Shown in pieces: positions 43,000 through 53,452 of a DNA stretch of 64,000 nt. Under the pieces are notes generated by a model. The model saw nothing but the letters and a program-made list of their open reading frames with translations. It had not been told where the DNA came from and did not search any database. Position 1 is the first letter of the stretch. Each line of letters starts with the position of its first letter. The position numbers and the translations under genes are program-made. The stretch is taken from positions 3,162,001-3,226,000 of the forward strand of contig NZ_CP107546.1 in NCBI RefSeq assembly GCF_025836995.1, written 5' to 3'. The DNA comes from Microbacterium sp. M28 (GTDB lineage: Bacteria; Actinomycetota; Actinomycetes; Actinomycetales; Microbacteriaceae).

Positions 43000-43558
43000 C
43001 GCCATTGCTCCATCCTCACGATGATGTACTTGCGGGCACGGGCCAGCAGGCCCCGAACAGTGGATGCCGGAACGGCGAGCTCGTCGGCGATCTCCTCGTA
43101 CGACTGCCCGCCGAGCTCGCGCAGGATCCAGCATTGCCGCTGCGCCTCCGGAAGCTCCGCCAGAACCGCGTCGAGCGCAGCGGCGCGCGCTCTCGCCTCG
43201 ACGATCCGGGGAGGCGCGGTCTCCGCCGGCGCCGCGTGGTCGAGATCGTCGACATCGAGATGCGGTCGTGTCGCGCGAAGGCGGTCCATGGCGCGACGGC
43301 TGACGATGCGCATCAGCCACGACCGCACCGCAGCGGGGTCGTCGAGCTCGTCCAGACGCTGCCACGCGACGACGAACGTGTCCTGGACGATGTCGTCGAC
43401 GTCGGCGCTCCCCCGAGCAGCCGACGCGTATGAGCCCGCATCATCGGCCCGTAACGGCGTACGAGGACCGCGAACGCGGCAGTGTCCCCATCCACTGCAC
43501 GCGTCACGATCAACGCGTCGTCGACGTCCTCCAGACGTGTCACCGTCATCCGCGTCAC
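42996..43558 (-). pseudogene. ECF sigma factor split by a one-base frameshift
   Basis: Sigma region 2 begins in one frame (GTG 43558: DDALIVTRAVDGDTAAFAVL, YGPMMRAHTRRLLG) and continues in another (SADVDDIVQDTFVVAWQRLD, then region 4 LPEAQRQCWILRELGGQSYE). The switch falls on a run of five G (plus-strand C 43410-43414); one extra G restores a normal factor of about 187 residues. A sequencing error, a true mutation, phase variation or -1 slippage are all possible. Start and stop overlap the neighbouring genes by four bases, so the gene is fully embedded in the operon. Confidence 0.85.
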
Positions 43559-44169
43559 CGTACCCGTGTCGTGGATCGGAGTCGGTCCACCACGCGGAGC
43601 TCACTGAGATGCAGGAGCACCGGCATCCGCGTTCCGCGCAACACCGCCCACTCGTCGATCGCCGCGGCCACGGACGCGACCACGCCGACCAGATCCGCGC
43701 CGCGACGCGGACGCACCCGCACTCGCACCACGGGCTCGCCACGGACGATGTGGACGTCGGTGTGCCCGGCGATCACGTCCGAGCGGCGGCCGATGGCGTC
43801 GTCGACGATCGCGCGGACGATGTTCGCGTCGGCCGATGTGACGCCGCCGGCTTCGCGGGCCGACAGCACGGTGGAGGAGCGTCCGCCACCTCGTGTCGCG
43901 ATGAAGATCACCGCGAGCGCCACCAGGATCAGGCCCGCACCGGCCACGAGGAGCGCTGCCACGGGGATGCGGCGGTCGTCGGCCACGGCGACCGAAGCGC
44001 CCCCGAGCAGGTCACTCGCCCCGGCGACGGCCGCATCGACCCCGTCGCGCACTGGTTCCGCCCACGCCCACCCCGCGCCGTACAGGAGGAGCGCGGCGCC
44101 CCCGGCGCCCAGCACGAGGGCGGCCGCCACCAGGACGACGCGATTGACGACGCGGTTGGTCGCGTTCAT
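43555..44169 (-). CDS. AmaP-like alkaline-shock membrane anchor protein
   Basis: A 204-residue protein with two membrane helices (9-30 and about 70-92) and a C-terminal cytoplasmic domain (GGVTSADANIVRAIVDDAIG, VVRVRVRPRRGADL) similar to AmaP, which tethers Asp23 to the membrane. Overlaps upstream by ATGA and downstream by GTGA. Confidence 0.78.
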   Translation of the reverse strand: MNATNRVVNRVVLVAAALVLGAGGAALLLYGAGWAWAEPVRDGVDAAVAGASDLLGGASVAVADDRRIPVAALLVAGAGLILVALAVIFIATRGGGRSSTVLSAREAGGVTSADANIVRAIVDDAIGRRSDVIAGHTDVHIVRGEPVVRVRVRPRRGADLVGVVASVAAAIDEWAVLRGTRMPVLLHLSELRVVDRLRSTTRVR

Positions 44170-44714
44170 GCGACGACCCCGCGCTGCGCCACCACGACCG
44201 TGGGATCCACGACGAATCCGAGTTCATCGAACACCCGCACGGCGGCCTGCCGTGCGGACTCCTCGTCGACCACGACGCCGCTGGTCGGCACCACCTCGAC
44301 GCGCACGGAGCGTCGCCCCACGACGACGCTGACCTGCGAGCGCGCGATCCCACATCGCGCCGCGACGGCGTCTGCGGTGGCATCCGCGAGCACACCGTCA
44401 TCCACGAGAAGTGCATGCTCATCGTCCGTTCGGGCCCGGCGAGCGCGACGGCCCGGCAGCAGCGCCGCGGCCAGGAAGAACCCGGCCAGGAGAATGCCGA
44501 TGCATCCGACGGCGACGAAGATCCCCATCCCCGCCCTCGCCGGATACGTCGACACCTGGTGCGCGATCCCCACATCGAGCACCGACCATGCCATCACGCC
44601 GAAGCCGGCGACGATGAGCACGATCAGCACAGCCGCCGCCACGACCGCCGGCGTCGTGCGCGAAGCGTGCGTCTCCCTGCGCAGCACACGGCGGTACACG
44701 CGCGCCTTGTCCAT
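44166..44714 (-). CDS. DUF6286-type membrane protein
   Basis: A 182-residue protein: basic N-terminus, two helices (VVAAAVLIVLIVAGFGVMAW; GIFVAVGCIGILLAGFFLAA), then a cytoplasmic Asp23-like domain (ADAVAARCGIARSQVSVVVG, VEVVPTSGVVVDE). This is the layout of DUF6286 proteins that accompany Asp23 clusters in actinobacteria. ATG 44714 shares one base with the upstream stop (TGATG). Confidence 0.78.
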   Translation of the reverse strand: MDKARVYRRVLRRETHASRTTPAVVAAAVLIVLIVAGFGVMAWSVLDVGIAHQVSTYPARAGMGIFVAVGCIGILLAGFFLAAALLPGRRARRARTDDEHALLVDDGVLADATADAVAARCGIARSQVSVVVGRRSVRVEVVPTSGVVVDEESARQAAVRVFDELGFVVDPTVVVAQRGVVA

Positions 44715-45027
44715 CACTGCACTCTCCTGTCTGTGCGTTCGATCCCCGAGAACCGGACGTCGACTGCCGAGGCACGGCGCCCGGCGAGGTCCTCCAGCGA
44801 CGAGATCACCCTCCTGCGGATTCCCGATCCCCTCTGCACGAGGTCGTCGGAGCGGCCGAGCAGAACCGGCACCGTGACCGAGACCCGAAGCGAGCCGCGC
44901 TGGTCCTCCAGTTCGACGCGCACCCGATCGATGCGCACCCCGGCGGCGTCGGAGAAGACCCCGATCGCAAGCCGGTGCAGCGCCCGCGCGGTGATCGTCG
45001 TCCGACCGCCGAACGGTCCGTTCATCG

Positions 45028-45031
<4 letters not shown>
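44714..45031 (-). CDS. Short Asp23-like protein
   Basis: A 105-residue protein without membrane segments. TTITARALHRLAIGVFSDAA and LRVSVTVPVLLGRSDDLVQR correspond to the alpha-beta unit of Asp23 domains. It starts at ATG 45031 overlapping the DUF2273 stop (ATGA). Probably a structural partner of the Asp23 layer; not otherwise characterised. Confidence 0.7.
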
Positions 45032-47279
<2,248 letters not shown>

Positions 47280-47300
47280 CGCCCGCCGTCGACTCCGTTC

Positions 47301-47367
47301 GGGGGCCGACACGCCATCTGTCCGACCGTTCCCACGGTTCGGTCCGACATCCGGCGTGTCGGCCCCC
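47301..47367 (+). terminator. Terminator after argG
   Basis: A perfect 15-bp outer stem GGGGGCCGACACGCC (47301-47315) with 47353-47367, plus an inner stem GTCCGACCG/CGGTCCGAC (one mismatch), followed by GTTTCTGTG. Long, stable and 22 bp after the stop. Confidence 0.9.
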
Positions 47368-47408
47368 GTTTCTGTGCGCGGCAGAGCGGATGCTGTGAGT
47401 CGACTGGA

Positions 47409-47437
47409 TTAACTTGCACACGGTTGTGCATGATAGT
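47409..47437 (+). promoter_or_regulatory. TetR promoter with operator in the spacer
   Basis: -35 TTAACT (47409-47414) and -10 GATAGT (47432-47437) are 17 bp apart, and the spacer is occupied by the perfect palindrome TGCACACGGTTGTGCA (47415-47430). This is the classic place for TetR self-repression. Confidence 0.65.
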
Positions 47438-47449
47438 TACCCTGGAGGC

Positions 47450-48070
47450 ATGACCTCCCGTGCACTCCGCCGCGACGCCGTCGAGAACCGCGCCGGCATC
47501 CTGGACGCGGCCCGCCAGACCCTGGCGAACCACCCCCACGCCTCGGTCGACGTGATCGCCCGCAGCGCCGGCCTCTCCCGCCGCACCCTGTACGGCCACT
47601 TCGAGGACCGCGACGCGCTGATCCGCGAGCTGATCGCGAACGGCGCCCAGCGCTTCAACGAGATCGCCGCCTCGGTCGACGACGCCGATGCCCGCATCGC
47701 CCTCGCCCGCCTCGCATCGCGGCTGTGGCAGGAGGCCGCGCACGTGCAGGTCGCCGCCGCCCTGGCGCTGGACGAAGCCCACGTCGCCGACACGGCCGAG
47801 GCGCTCGCCCCGCTGCGCCGCACCGTGGCGGCGCTCGTGCGCCGCGGCCAGGAGGACGGCAGCTTCCGCACCGACCTCGCCGCCCCCACCGTGGGTCGCC
47901 TGATCGAGGAGATGGCGCGCACCGTGGTCTCCCGCACGGATGCCGCGAGCACCGGCGCCGAGAACCTGGCCGTGCGGTCGGTGCTGAGCATTGCCGGACT
48001 CTCCTGGCGCGAGGCCGATGAGCTGCTCGCCGCTCATCCCGAGATCGCACGCCCGGAGGCGCAGGAATGA
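47450..48070 (+). CDS. TetR-family transcriptional repressor
   Basis: A 206-residue regulator. The N-terminal HTH contains DVIARSAGLSRRTLYGHFED, the usual TetR recognition helix ending in Tyr-Gly-His-Phe; the C-terminal ligand domain is all-helical. ATG 47450 follows GGAGG closely; an upstream in-frame start overlaps the operator and was rejected. It overlaps the next gene by ATGA, so it probably controls the YhgE-type exporter operon and itself. Confidence 0.9.
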   Translation: MTSRALRRDAVENRAGILDAARQTLANHPHASVDVIARSAGLSRRTLYGHFEDRDALIRELIANGAQRFNEIAASVDDADARIALARLASRLWQEAAHVQVAAALALDEAHVADTAEALAPLRRTVAALVRRGQEDGSFRTDLAAPTVGRLIEEMARTVVSRTDAASTGAENLAVRSVLSIAGLSWREADELLAAHPEIARPEAQE

Positions 48071-48741
48071 GAGTCGCACTGCACGAGGTGAGCAAGGGCC
48101 GCGCCCTGCCGACGACCAGCCTCGAGTTCCACAGCGGCGCGGTCCGCTACGCCCTCGCCGAGACCGAGCAGCGCCCCACCGTCCTCGGGCTGATCGCGAG
48201 CGGCCGGATGAAGCCCGAGACAGGGCACGTGAGCATCGACGGCGCCACCGATGCGAAGGCGCTGCGCAGAACGGTCGCGCTCGTCGACGCCCCGGACGTC
48301 AGCGATCCGCACCCGGACATCACCCTGGCCGGGGTCGTCGGCGAGGAGCTCATGTTCGCGGGCAGGCCGGCGACGCCGTTGCACGCGCGGCGTTGGCTCA
48401 CCGGGCTCGGATACGACGACATCGCCGCAGCCCCCATCGGCACCGTGGACCCCGCCGCGCGCGTGCGGATCCTGTGCGAACTCGCCGTGCTGCGCGAGGG
48501 CGTCGAAGCGATCGTGCTGGTCTCCCCCGACCGGCATGGCGGGAGGCCCGACGGGTGGTGGCGCATCGCCGGCGAGTTCGCCGACCGCGGGATCGCGATG
48601 CTCGTGATCCTCGGCGGCTCGGCCGCTGTGGCACTGGAACGGATGCAGGAGCTGGGTGCCATCAACGCCTCGGGACCCATCGAGCCGCTCGCGCTGCCGC
48701 AGGAGGACGTGGAAGACGCAGCAGAGGAGGACGTGCGATGA
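48067..48741 (+). CDS. ABC-ATPase-like protein lacking Walker A
   Basis: A 224-residue protein that follows the ABC ATPase layout (a DISL-like start VALHEVSKGRAL, then GRMKPETGHVSIDG and a Walker-B-like EAIVLVSPDRHGG), but the P-loop GxxGxGKS is absent (the region reads AETEQRPTVLGLIASG) and no LSGGQ signature is visible. It cannot be a normal ATPase. It lies between a TetR gene and a YhgE/Pip exporter gene, both coupled by ATGA, so it is likely a non-catalytic partner of the exporter. Confidence 0.75.
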   Translation: MRVALHEVSKGRALPTTSLEFHSGAVRYALAETEQRPTVLGLIASGRMKPETGHVSIDGATDAKALRRTVALVDAPDVSDPHPDITLAGVVGEELMFAGRPATPLHARRWLTGLGYDDIAAAPIGTVDPAARVRILCELAVLREGVEAIVLVSPDRHGGRPDGWWRIAGEFADRGIAMLVILGGSAAVALERMQELGAINASGPIEPLALPQEDVEDAAEEDVR

Positions 48742-50591
48742 AGGTGCCGGCCATGATCGCCGCGGAGCTGCGCCGGCTGACCGCCAGCAGGATGGGCGTC
48801 GTCGCGCTGCTCGCGCTGATGTGCGTGCCGATCCTCTACGGCGGCCTGTACCTGTGGGCCAATCAGGACCCGTACGGCAAGTTCTCCGAGGTCCCGGTCG
48901 CCCTGGTCGTCGAGGACACCGGATCCGGCACCGCCGACGACCCCGCGAACTACGGCGAAGACGTCGCCGAGAACCTCATCGAGGGGAACGCGTTCGACTG
49001 GCAGGAGATGACCGCCGAACAGGCCGCACAGGCCCTCCACGACGGCGACATCGACTTCTCCGTCACGATCCCGGCCGACTTCTCCGAGGCGCTCACCTCG
49101 GCATCCGGAACCGACCCGCACCAGGCGCGGATCGAACTCGAGACCAACGACGCCAACAACTACCTCGCCTCCTCGATGGGCACCCAGGCGGTGGAGAAGA
49201 TCCGCAGCTCGGTGGCCGAGATGGTCGGCAGCGAGGCGGCCGAGAAGCTCCTCACGGGGCTCAGCGACGTCCGCGACGGCATGGTCACGGCGACGGACGG
49301 CGCGACGCAGCTCGTCGACGGCTCGGCATCCGCGGCATCCGGCAGCTCGGAACTCGCCGACGGCACCGCGCAGCTCGCCGACGGCACGGCCCAGCTCGCC
49401 ACGGGCGCCCGCACGCTGTCCGACGGAGCGGCGACACTCGCGAGCGGAGCGCAGCAGGTCAGCGACGGCAATCGGCAGCTCGCCGACACCGCCGATCGCG
49501 CCGGCTCCGCGGTGCAGCAGGCCGCGGACACCCTCCCGCAGGTGCGCACCGACATCCAGACCCTGTTGACCGACCAGGGTCTCACCGCGGAGCAGATCGA
49601 CCAGGTACTGGCCCGCCTCGATCCCCTCGGCCAGCGGCTCCAGGACGGGAACAGCAACGTGCAGGCCGCGGTCGACAAGGTCGATCAGCTCGCCGCCGGG
49701 TCGGCGTCGGTCGCGGCGGGCGCCTCGACCCTCGCCGACGGCGCCTCGACGCTCGCGACCGGCGCAGGTACCGCCGCCACCGGAGCGGCGGCGGCGAACG
49801 ACGGCGCCGCCCGGCTGCGCGACGGGCTGTCGACGCTCGCGGACGGAACCGTCCAGCTCCGCGACGGCCTTCAGGGCGGCGTCGATCGGATCCCGGCCTC
49901 CACCCCCGAGCTGCGCACGAGCCAGGCCGATACGATCGCCGACCCCGTGGCCGTGTCCAGCGACAAGGTCGCCTCCGCCGAGGACTACGGCGCGGGACTC
50001 GCGCCGTTCTTCGCCGCGCTGGCCGCCTGGATCGGCATCTACGCGCTGTTCCTCATCGTCAAGCCGATCTCGCGTCGCGCGGTCACCGCGCTGCACTCGC
50101 CGATCAGGGTCACTCTGGCGGGCTGGCTCACACCCGCCGCGCTCGGCGCGCTGCAGATGGTCGGGCTGATGGGCGTCCTGTCGATCACGCTCGGGTTCCG
50201 GTTCGACAACCTGATCGGGACGCTCGGCGTGCTGATGCTCGCCTCGGCGACGTTCGCCGCGATCATCCTCGCGCTCAACGTCTGGCTGGGTTCGGTCGGG
50301 CAGTTCCTCGGTCTCGTCCTGATGGTGCTGCAGCTGGTCACCGCCGGTGGGACGTTCCCGTGGCAGACGCTGCCGGCGCCGCTGGCCGCGCTGCATCACG
50401 TGCTGCCGCTCGGGTACGTCGTCGACGCCATGCGCCAGCTGATGTACGGCGGGAACCTCGCCCGCGCCGGATGGGATCTCGCCGTGCTCGCGATCTGGCT
50501 CGTCGCAGCGCTCCTGCTCGCGATGGTCGGAGTCACCCGCATGACGCACCGCCGCACGCTGCGCGACCTGCAGCCGAGCCTGATCGGGTGA
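48738..50591 (+). CDS. YhgE/Pip-domain ABC-2-type membrane protein
   Basis: A 617-residue protein: N-terminal helix (about 18-40), a large extracytoplasmic domain with heptad-like repeats LADGTAQLADGTAQLATGA typical of YhgE/Pip coiled coils, then five C-terminal helices of the ABC-2 fold (LYALFLIV, LGALQMVGLMGVLSITLGF, GTFPWQTLPAPLAALHHVLP). Members include phage infection protein and secretion-linked exporters. It is the last gene of the TetR operon. Substrate unknown. Confidence 0.88.
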   Translation: MKVPAMIAAELRRLTASRMGVVALLALMCVPILYGGLYLWANQDPYGKFSEVPVALVVEDTGSGTADDPANYGEDVAENLIEGNAFDWQEMTAEQAAQALHDGDIDFSVTIPADFSEALTSASGTDPHQARIELETNDANNYLASSMGTQAVEKIRSSVAEMVGSEAAEKLLTGLSDVRDGMVTATDGATQLVDGSASAASGSSELADGTAQLADGTAQLATGARTLSDGAATLASGAQQVSDGNRQLADTADRAGSAVQQAADTLPQVRTDIQTLLTDQGLTAEQIDQVLARLDPLGQRLQDGNSNVQAAVDKVDQLAAGSASVAAGASTLADGASTLATGAGTAATGAAAANDGAARLRDGLSTLADGTVQLRDGLQGGVDRIPASTPELRTSQADTIADPVAVSSDKVASAEDYGAGLAPFFAALAAWIGIYALFLIVKPISRRAVTALHSPIRVTLAGWLTPAALGALQMVGLMGVLSITLGFRFDNLIGTLGVLMLASATFAAIILALNVWLGSVGQFLGLVLMVLQLVTAGGTFPWQTLPAPLAALHHVLPLGYVVDAMRQLMYGGNLARAGWDLAVLAIWLVAALLLAMVGVTRMTHRRTLRDLQPSLIG

Positions 50592-50625
50592 CGGCGCCGA
50601 CTCCGTGGGAGGGCTCCCGCCGGGT

Positions 50626-50631
50626 TAGGAT
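50626..50631 (+). promoter_or_regulatory. -10 box upstream of the penicillin acylase-family gene
   Basis: TAGGAT ends six bases before an in-frame GTG at 50638 and 81 bases before the ATG at 50713. The spacing matches other leaderless starts in this window, so translation from GTG 50638 is possible. Confidence 0.4.
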
Positions 50632-50712
50632 GCCGAGGTGCGCGTGGCCCGACACGCGGACCCCGACCCGGTGGAACCCGGTCTCACAGCTCCACCCGAA
50701 AGAAGCCTGACG

Positions 50713-53370
50713 ATGACGACAGACGAGCCCACCTCCGCGGCCCCGCACCGATCGATCGGCCGACGCGTCCGCACGGTTCTGCTCGCCGTGATCGCCGGCC
50801 TGGTCGTGATCGCCGTGATCGCCGGCTTCTTCCTCGCCTGGACCGTCGGGCGCTCGTTCCCGCAGACGACCGGCGAGGCGGACCTGGACGGGCTCCAGGC
50901 TCAGGTCACCGTGCAGCGCGACGCGTCCGGCATCCCCACCATCACCGCCGACAGCTCGAGTGATCTCTTCCACGCTCAGGGGTTCGTGCACGCCCAGGAC
51001 CGGTTCTTCGAGATGGACTTCCGTCGGCACGTGACCAGCGGCCGGGTCGCCGAGATGTTCGGCGAGTCCCAGGTCGCGACCGACATGTTCCTGCGCACCC
51101 TCGGCTGGCGCGACGTCGCCGAGGATGAGGTCGCGGCGATGGACGAGACCACGCTCGGCTACTACCAGGCGTATGCGGACGGCGTGAACGCGTATCTGGC
51201 GACGCGCAGCGGCGCCGATCTCAGCCTGGAGTACGCCGTGCTCGGCATCCAGAATCCGGAGTACGAGGTCGAGCCGTGGGAGCCGGCTGACTCGGTCGCA
51301 TGGCTCAAGGCGATGGCCTGGGATCTGCGCACGAACATCGAGGACGAGACCGAGCGCGCGATCCTCGCGTCGCAGCTCGGGGCGGACGGCTCGGACGCCG
51401 CCGAGACCCAGGCCATGCTCGAGCAGCTCTACCCGGAGTACCCGTTCGAGCGGAACCCCGTGATCGTCCCGAAGATCTCCTCCGTGCCGGCGCTCGGGTC
51501 GGAGACCACGGCGGAGCCGGCCGCCTACTCGGCACCGACGGAGGACGAGGCCGACGCGCAGGCCGCCCTCACGACGGTCGACTGGCAGGAGGCCGACTCC
51601 GTCATCGAGGCCGCGAGCCTGCTGATCGGCGACGTCGGCGAGGGCATCGGGTCTAACTCGTGGGTCGTCTCCGGCGACCTCACCGAGACCGGGATGCCGT
51701 TGCTCTCGAACGATCCGCACCTCGGCGCCTCCCTGCCGAGCGTCTGGTACCAGGTGCAGCTGAAGTGCTCCGAGGTCACCGAGGAGTGCCCGTTCGACGT
51801 GGGCGGCTTCTCGTTCTCAGGCCTGCCAGGAATCGTGATCGGACACAACGCCCAGGTCGCGTGGGGCTTCACCAACCTCACCACGGACGTCACGGACCTG
51901 TATGTCGAGCGCGTGGACGGCGACTCGTACTGGCGCGACGGCCAGTTGGTCCCGCTCGAGATCCGCGAGGAGACCATCAAGGTCGCCGGCGGCGAGGACA
52001 TTCCGCTCACGGTCCGCGAGACCGCGCACGGTCCGATCATCTCGGGCCTGACGGACGACTTCACAGCCGTCGGCGACGACCCGGTGGTCGGCACGGGAGG
52101 CACCGTCCTGCCTCTGGCCGGAGCGCCGGAGGTCCCCGACGGCGAGTACGCGGTCAGTCTGCGCTGGACAGCGCTGGATGCCGGGACCACGTCGACCGCG
52201 ATCTTCGCGCTGTCCACCGCTCAGGACTTCGACGACTTCCGCTACGCCGCGTCGCTGTTCGACGTGCCGGCGCAGAACCTCATCTACGCGGACGTCGAGG
52301 GCAACATCGGCTACCAGACTCCGGGTCGCCTGCCCACGCGGGGCGCCGGCGACGGCTGGCTGCCGCAGCCCGGGTGGGACAGCGCCTACGACTGGACCGG
52401 GTACATCCCGTTCGAGGAGCTGCCCGTGGCGTACAACCCGGCATCCGGGTACATCGTGACGGCGAACAATGCGATCGTGACGGACGACTACGAGCACTTC
52501 CTCTCCCGCGACTGGGACTACGGGTACCGCGCGGGGCGCATCGCCCACCTGATCGAGCGTCGGGCGGCCGCGGCGCCGCTGACCGCGCACGACATGCGGG
52601 CGATCCAGATGGACGACGAGATGTGGATCGGCAAGCAGCTGGCCACGGCCATGGGCGAGGTGGAGCTCGAGGGCGAGGGGCCGCAGGAGGCGGTCGAGCT
52701 CCTGCGCACCTGGGATGCCCAGAACGCCGCCTCATCGGCGGGGGCGGCGTACGCGAACGTGCTGTGGTCGAATCTGGCGCAGAACATCTTCGCGAACCGC
52801 GAGACCCCGCTGCCGCTCGGGAGCCAGAGCCGCCTGTTCACGGTCGTCGGCGCCATGCTCGACGACCCGGAGGACCCGCTGTGGGTCAACGAGGCGATCG
52901 ATGTGGACGGCATGGACGCCATGCTGACGCTGTCGGCCGAGCAGGCCTACGACGAGCTGGCGGGGCTGCAGGGCGAGACGCCGTCGCGCTGGAGCTGGGG
53001 CGACCTGCACGCGCTCACCCTCGTCAGCGACACGCTCGGCTCATCCGGGATCGCGCCGATCGAGTGGCTGTTCAACCGTGGCCCCTACAAGGTGGGCGGC
53101 GGCGCCTCGATCGTGAACGCGACGGGGTGGGAGCTCGGGACGTCCTATGCGACGACGACCGTGCCCTCCATGCGGATGGTCGTGGACCTGTCCGACTTCG
53201 ACGCGTCCAGCTGGATCCACCTCACCGGAGCATCCGGCCATGCGTTCGACGACCACTACACGGATCAGACCGCGGACTGGGCGGCGGGAGTACAGCGCGG
53301 ATGGGCGTACACGGCGAAGGCGGTGGACGCCGCGACCGTCGAGACGCTCGTGCTGCGGCCGGCGGGCTGA
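50713..53370 (+). CDS. Penicillin acylase-family Ntn hydrolase
   Basis: An 885-residue precursor with an N-terminal membrane anchor (about 25-47). GFVHAQDRFFEMDFRRHVTS is the alpha-chain signature. IGSNSWVVSG contains the nucleophile Ser314, which becomes the N-terminus of the beta chain after autoproteolysis, and LLSNDPHLGASLPSVWYQ follows as in the family. Members cleave amides such as N-acyl-homoserine lactones, cephalosporin or other acyl amides, so quorum quenching is one option. An alternative GTG start at 50638 would add 25 residues. It ends at a palindrome shared with the heparinase-like gene. Confidence 0.9.
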   Translation: MTTDEPTSAAPHRSIGRRVRTVLLAVIAGLVVIAVIAGFFLAWTVGRSFPQTTGEADLDGLQAQVTVQRDASGIPTITADSSSDLFHAQGFVHAQDRFFEMDFRRHVTSGRVAEMFGESQVATDMFLRTLGWRDVAEDEVAAMDETTLGYYQAYADGVNAYLATRSGADLSLEYAVLGIQNPEYEVEPWEPADSVAWLKAMAWDLRTNIEDETERAILASQLGADGSDAAETQAMLEQLYPEYPFERNPVIVPKISSVPALGSETTAEPAAYSAPTEDEADAQAALTTVDWQEADSVIEAASLLIGDVGEGIGSNSWVVSGDLTETGMPLLSNDPHLGASLPSVWYQVQLKCSEVTEECPFDVGGFSFSGLPGIVIGHNAQVAWGFTNLTTDVTDLYVERVDGDSYWRDGQLVPLEIREETIKVAGGEDIPLTVRETAHGPIISGLTDDFTAVGDDPVVGTGGTVLPLAGAPEVPDGEYAVSLRWTALDAGTTSTAIFALSTAQDFDDFRYAASLFDVPAQNLIYADVEGNIGYQTPGRLPTRGAGDGWLPQPGWDSAYDWTGYIPFEELPVAYNPASGYIVTANNAIVTDDYEHFLSRDWDYGYRAGRIAHLIERRAAAAPLTAHDMRAIQMDDEMWIGKQLATAMGEVELEGEGPQEAVELLRTWDAQNAASSAGAAYANVLWSNLAQNIFANRETPLPLGSQSRLFTVVGAMLDDPEDPLWVNEAIDVDGMDAMLTLSAEQAYDELAGLQGETPSRWSWGDLHALTLVSDTLGSSGIAPIEWLFNRGPYKVGGGASIVNATGWELGTSYATTTVPSMRMVVDLSDFDASSWIHLTGASGHAFDDHYTDQTADWAAGVQRGWAYTAKAVDAATVETLVLRPAG

Positions 53371-53378
53371 TCGGGGCC

Positions 53379-53440
53379 CGTTCGAATCGCGTTGTTTGCT
53401 CGGAATCAGCCGATTTCGAGCAAACAGAGCGATTCGAACG
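53379..53440. terminator. Large palindrome between convergent genes
   Basis: Arms 53379-53402 (CGTTCGAATCGC...GTTTGCTCG) and 53417-53440 match at 22 of 24 positions around a 14-nt loop. AT content is higher than in the flanks. It can end transcription from both sides; it may also be a dispersed repeat element. Confidence 0.75.
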
Positions 53441-53452
53441 CGGGGCAGGTAA

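Noticed and set aside
43559-43742. Extended N-terminus of the sigma factor in the downstream frame
   Set aside because: It reads Trp/Cys/Arg-rich sequence against the AmaP-like gene; the true region 2 start is in the other frame, which is why a frameshift is proposed.
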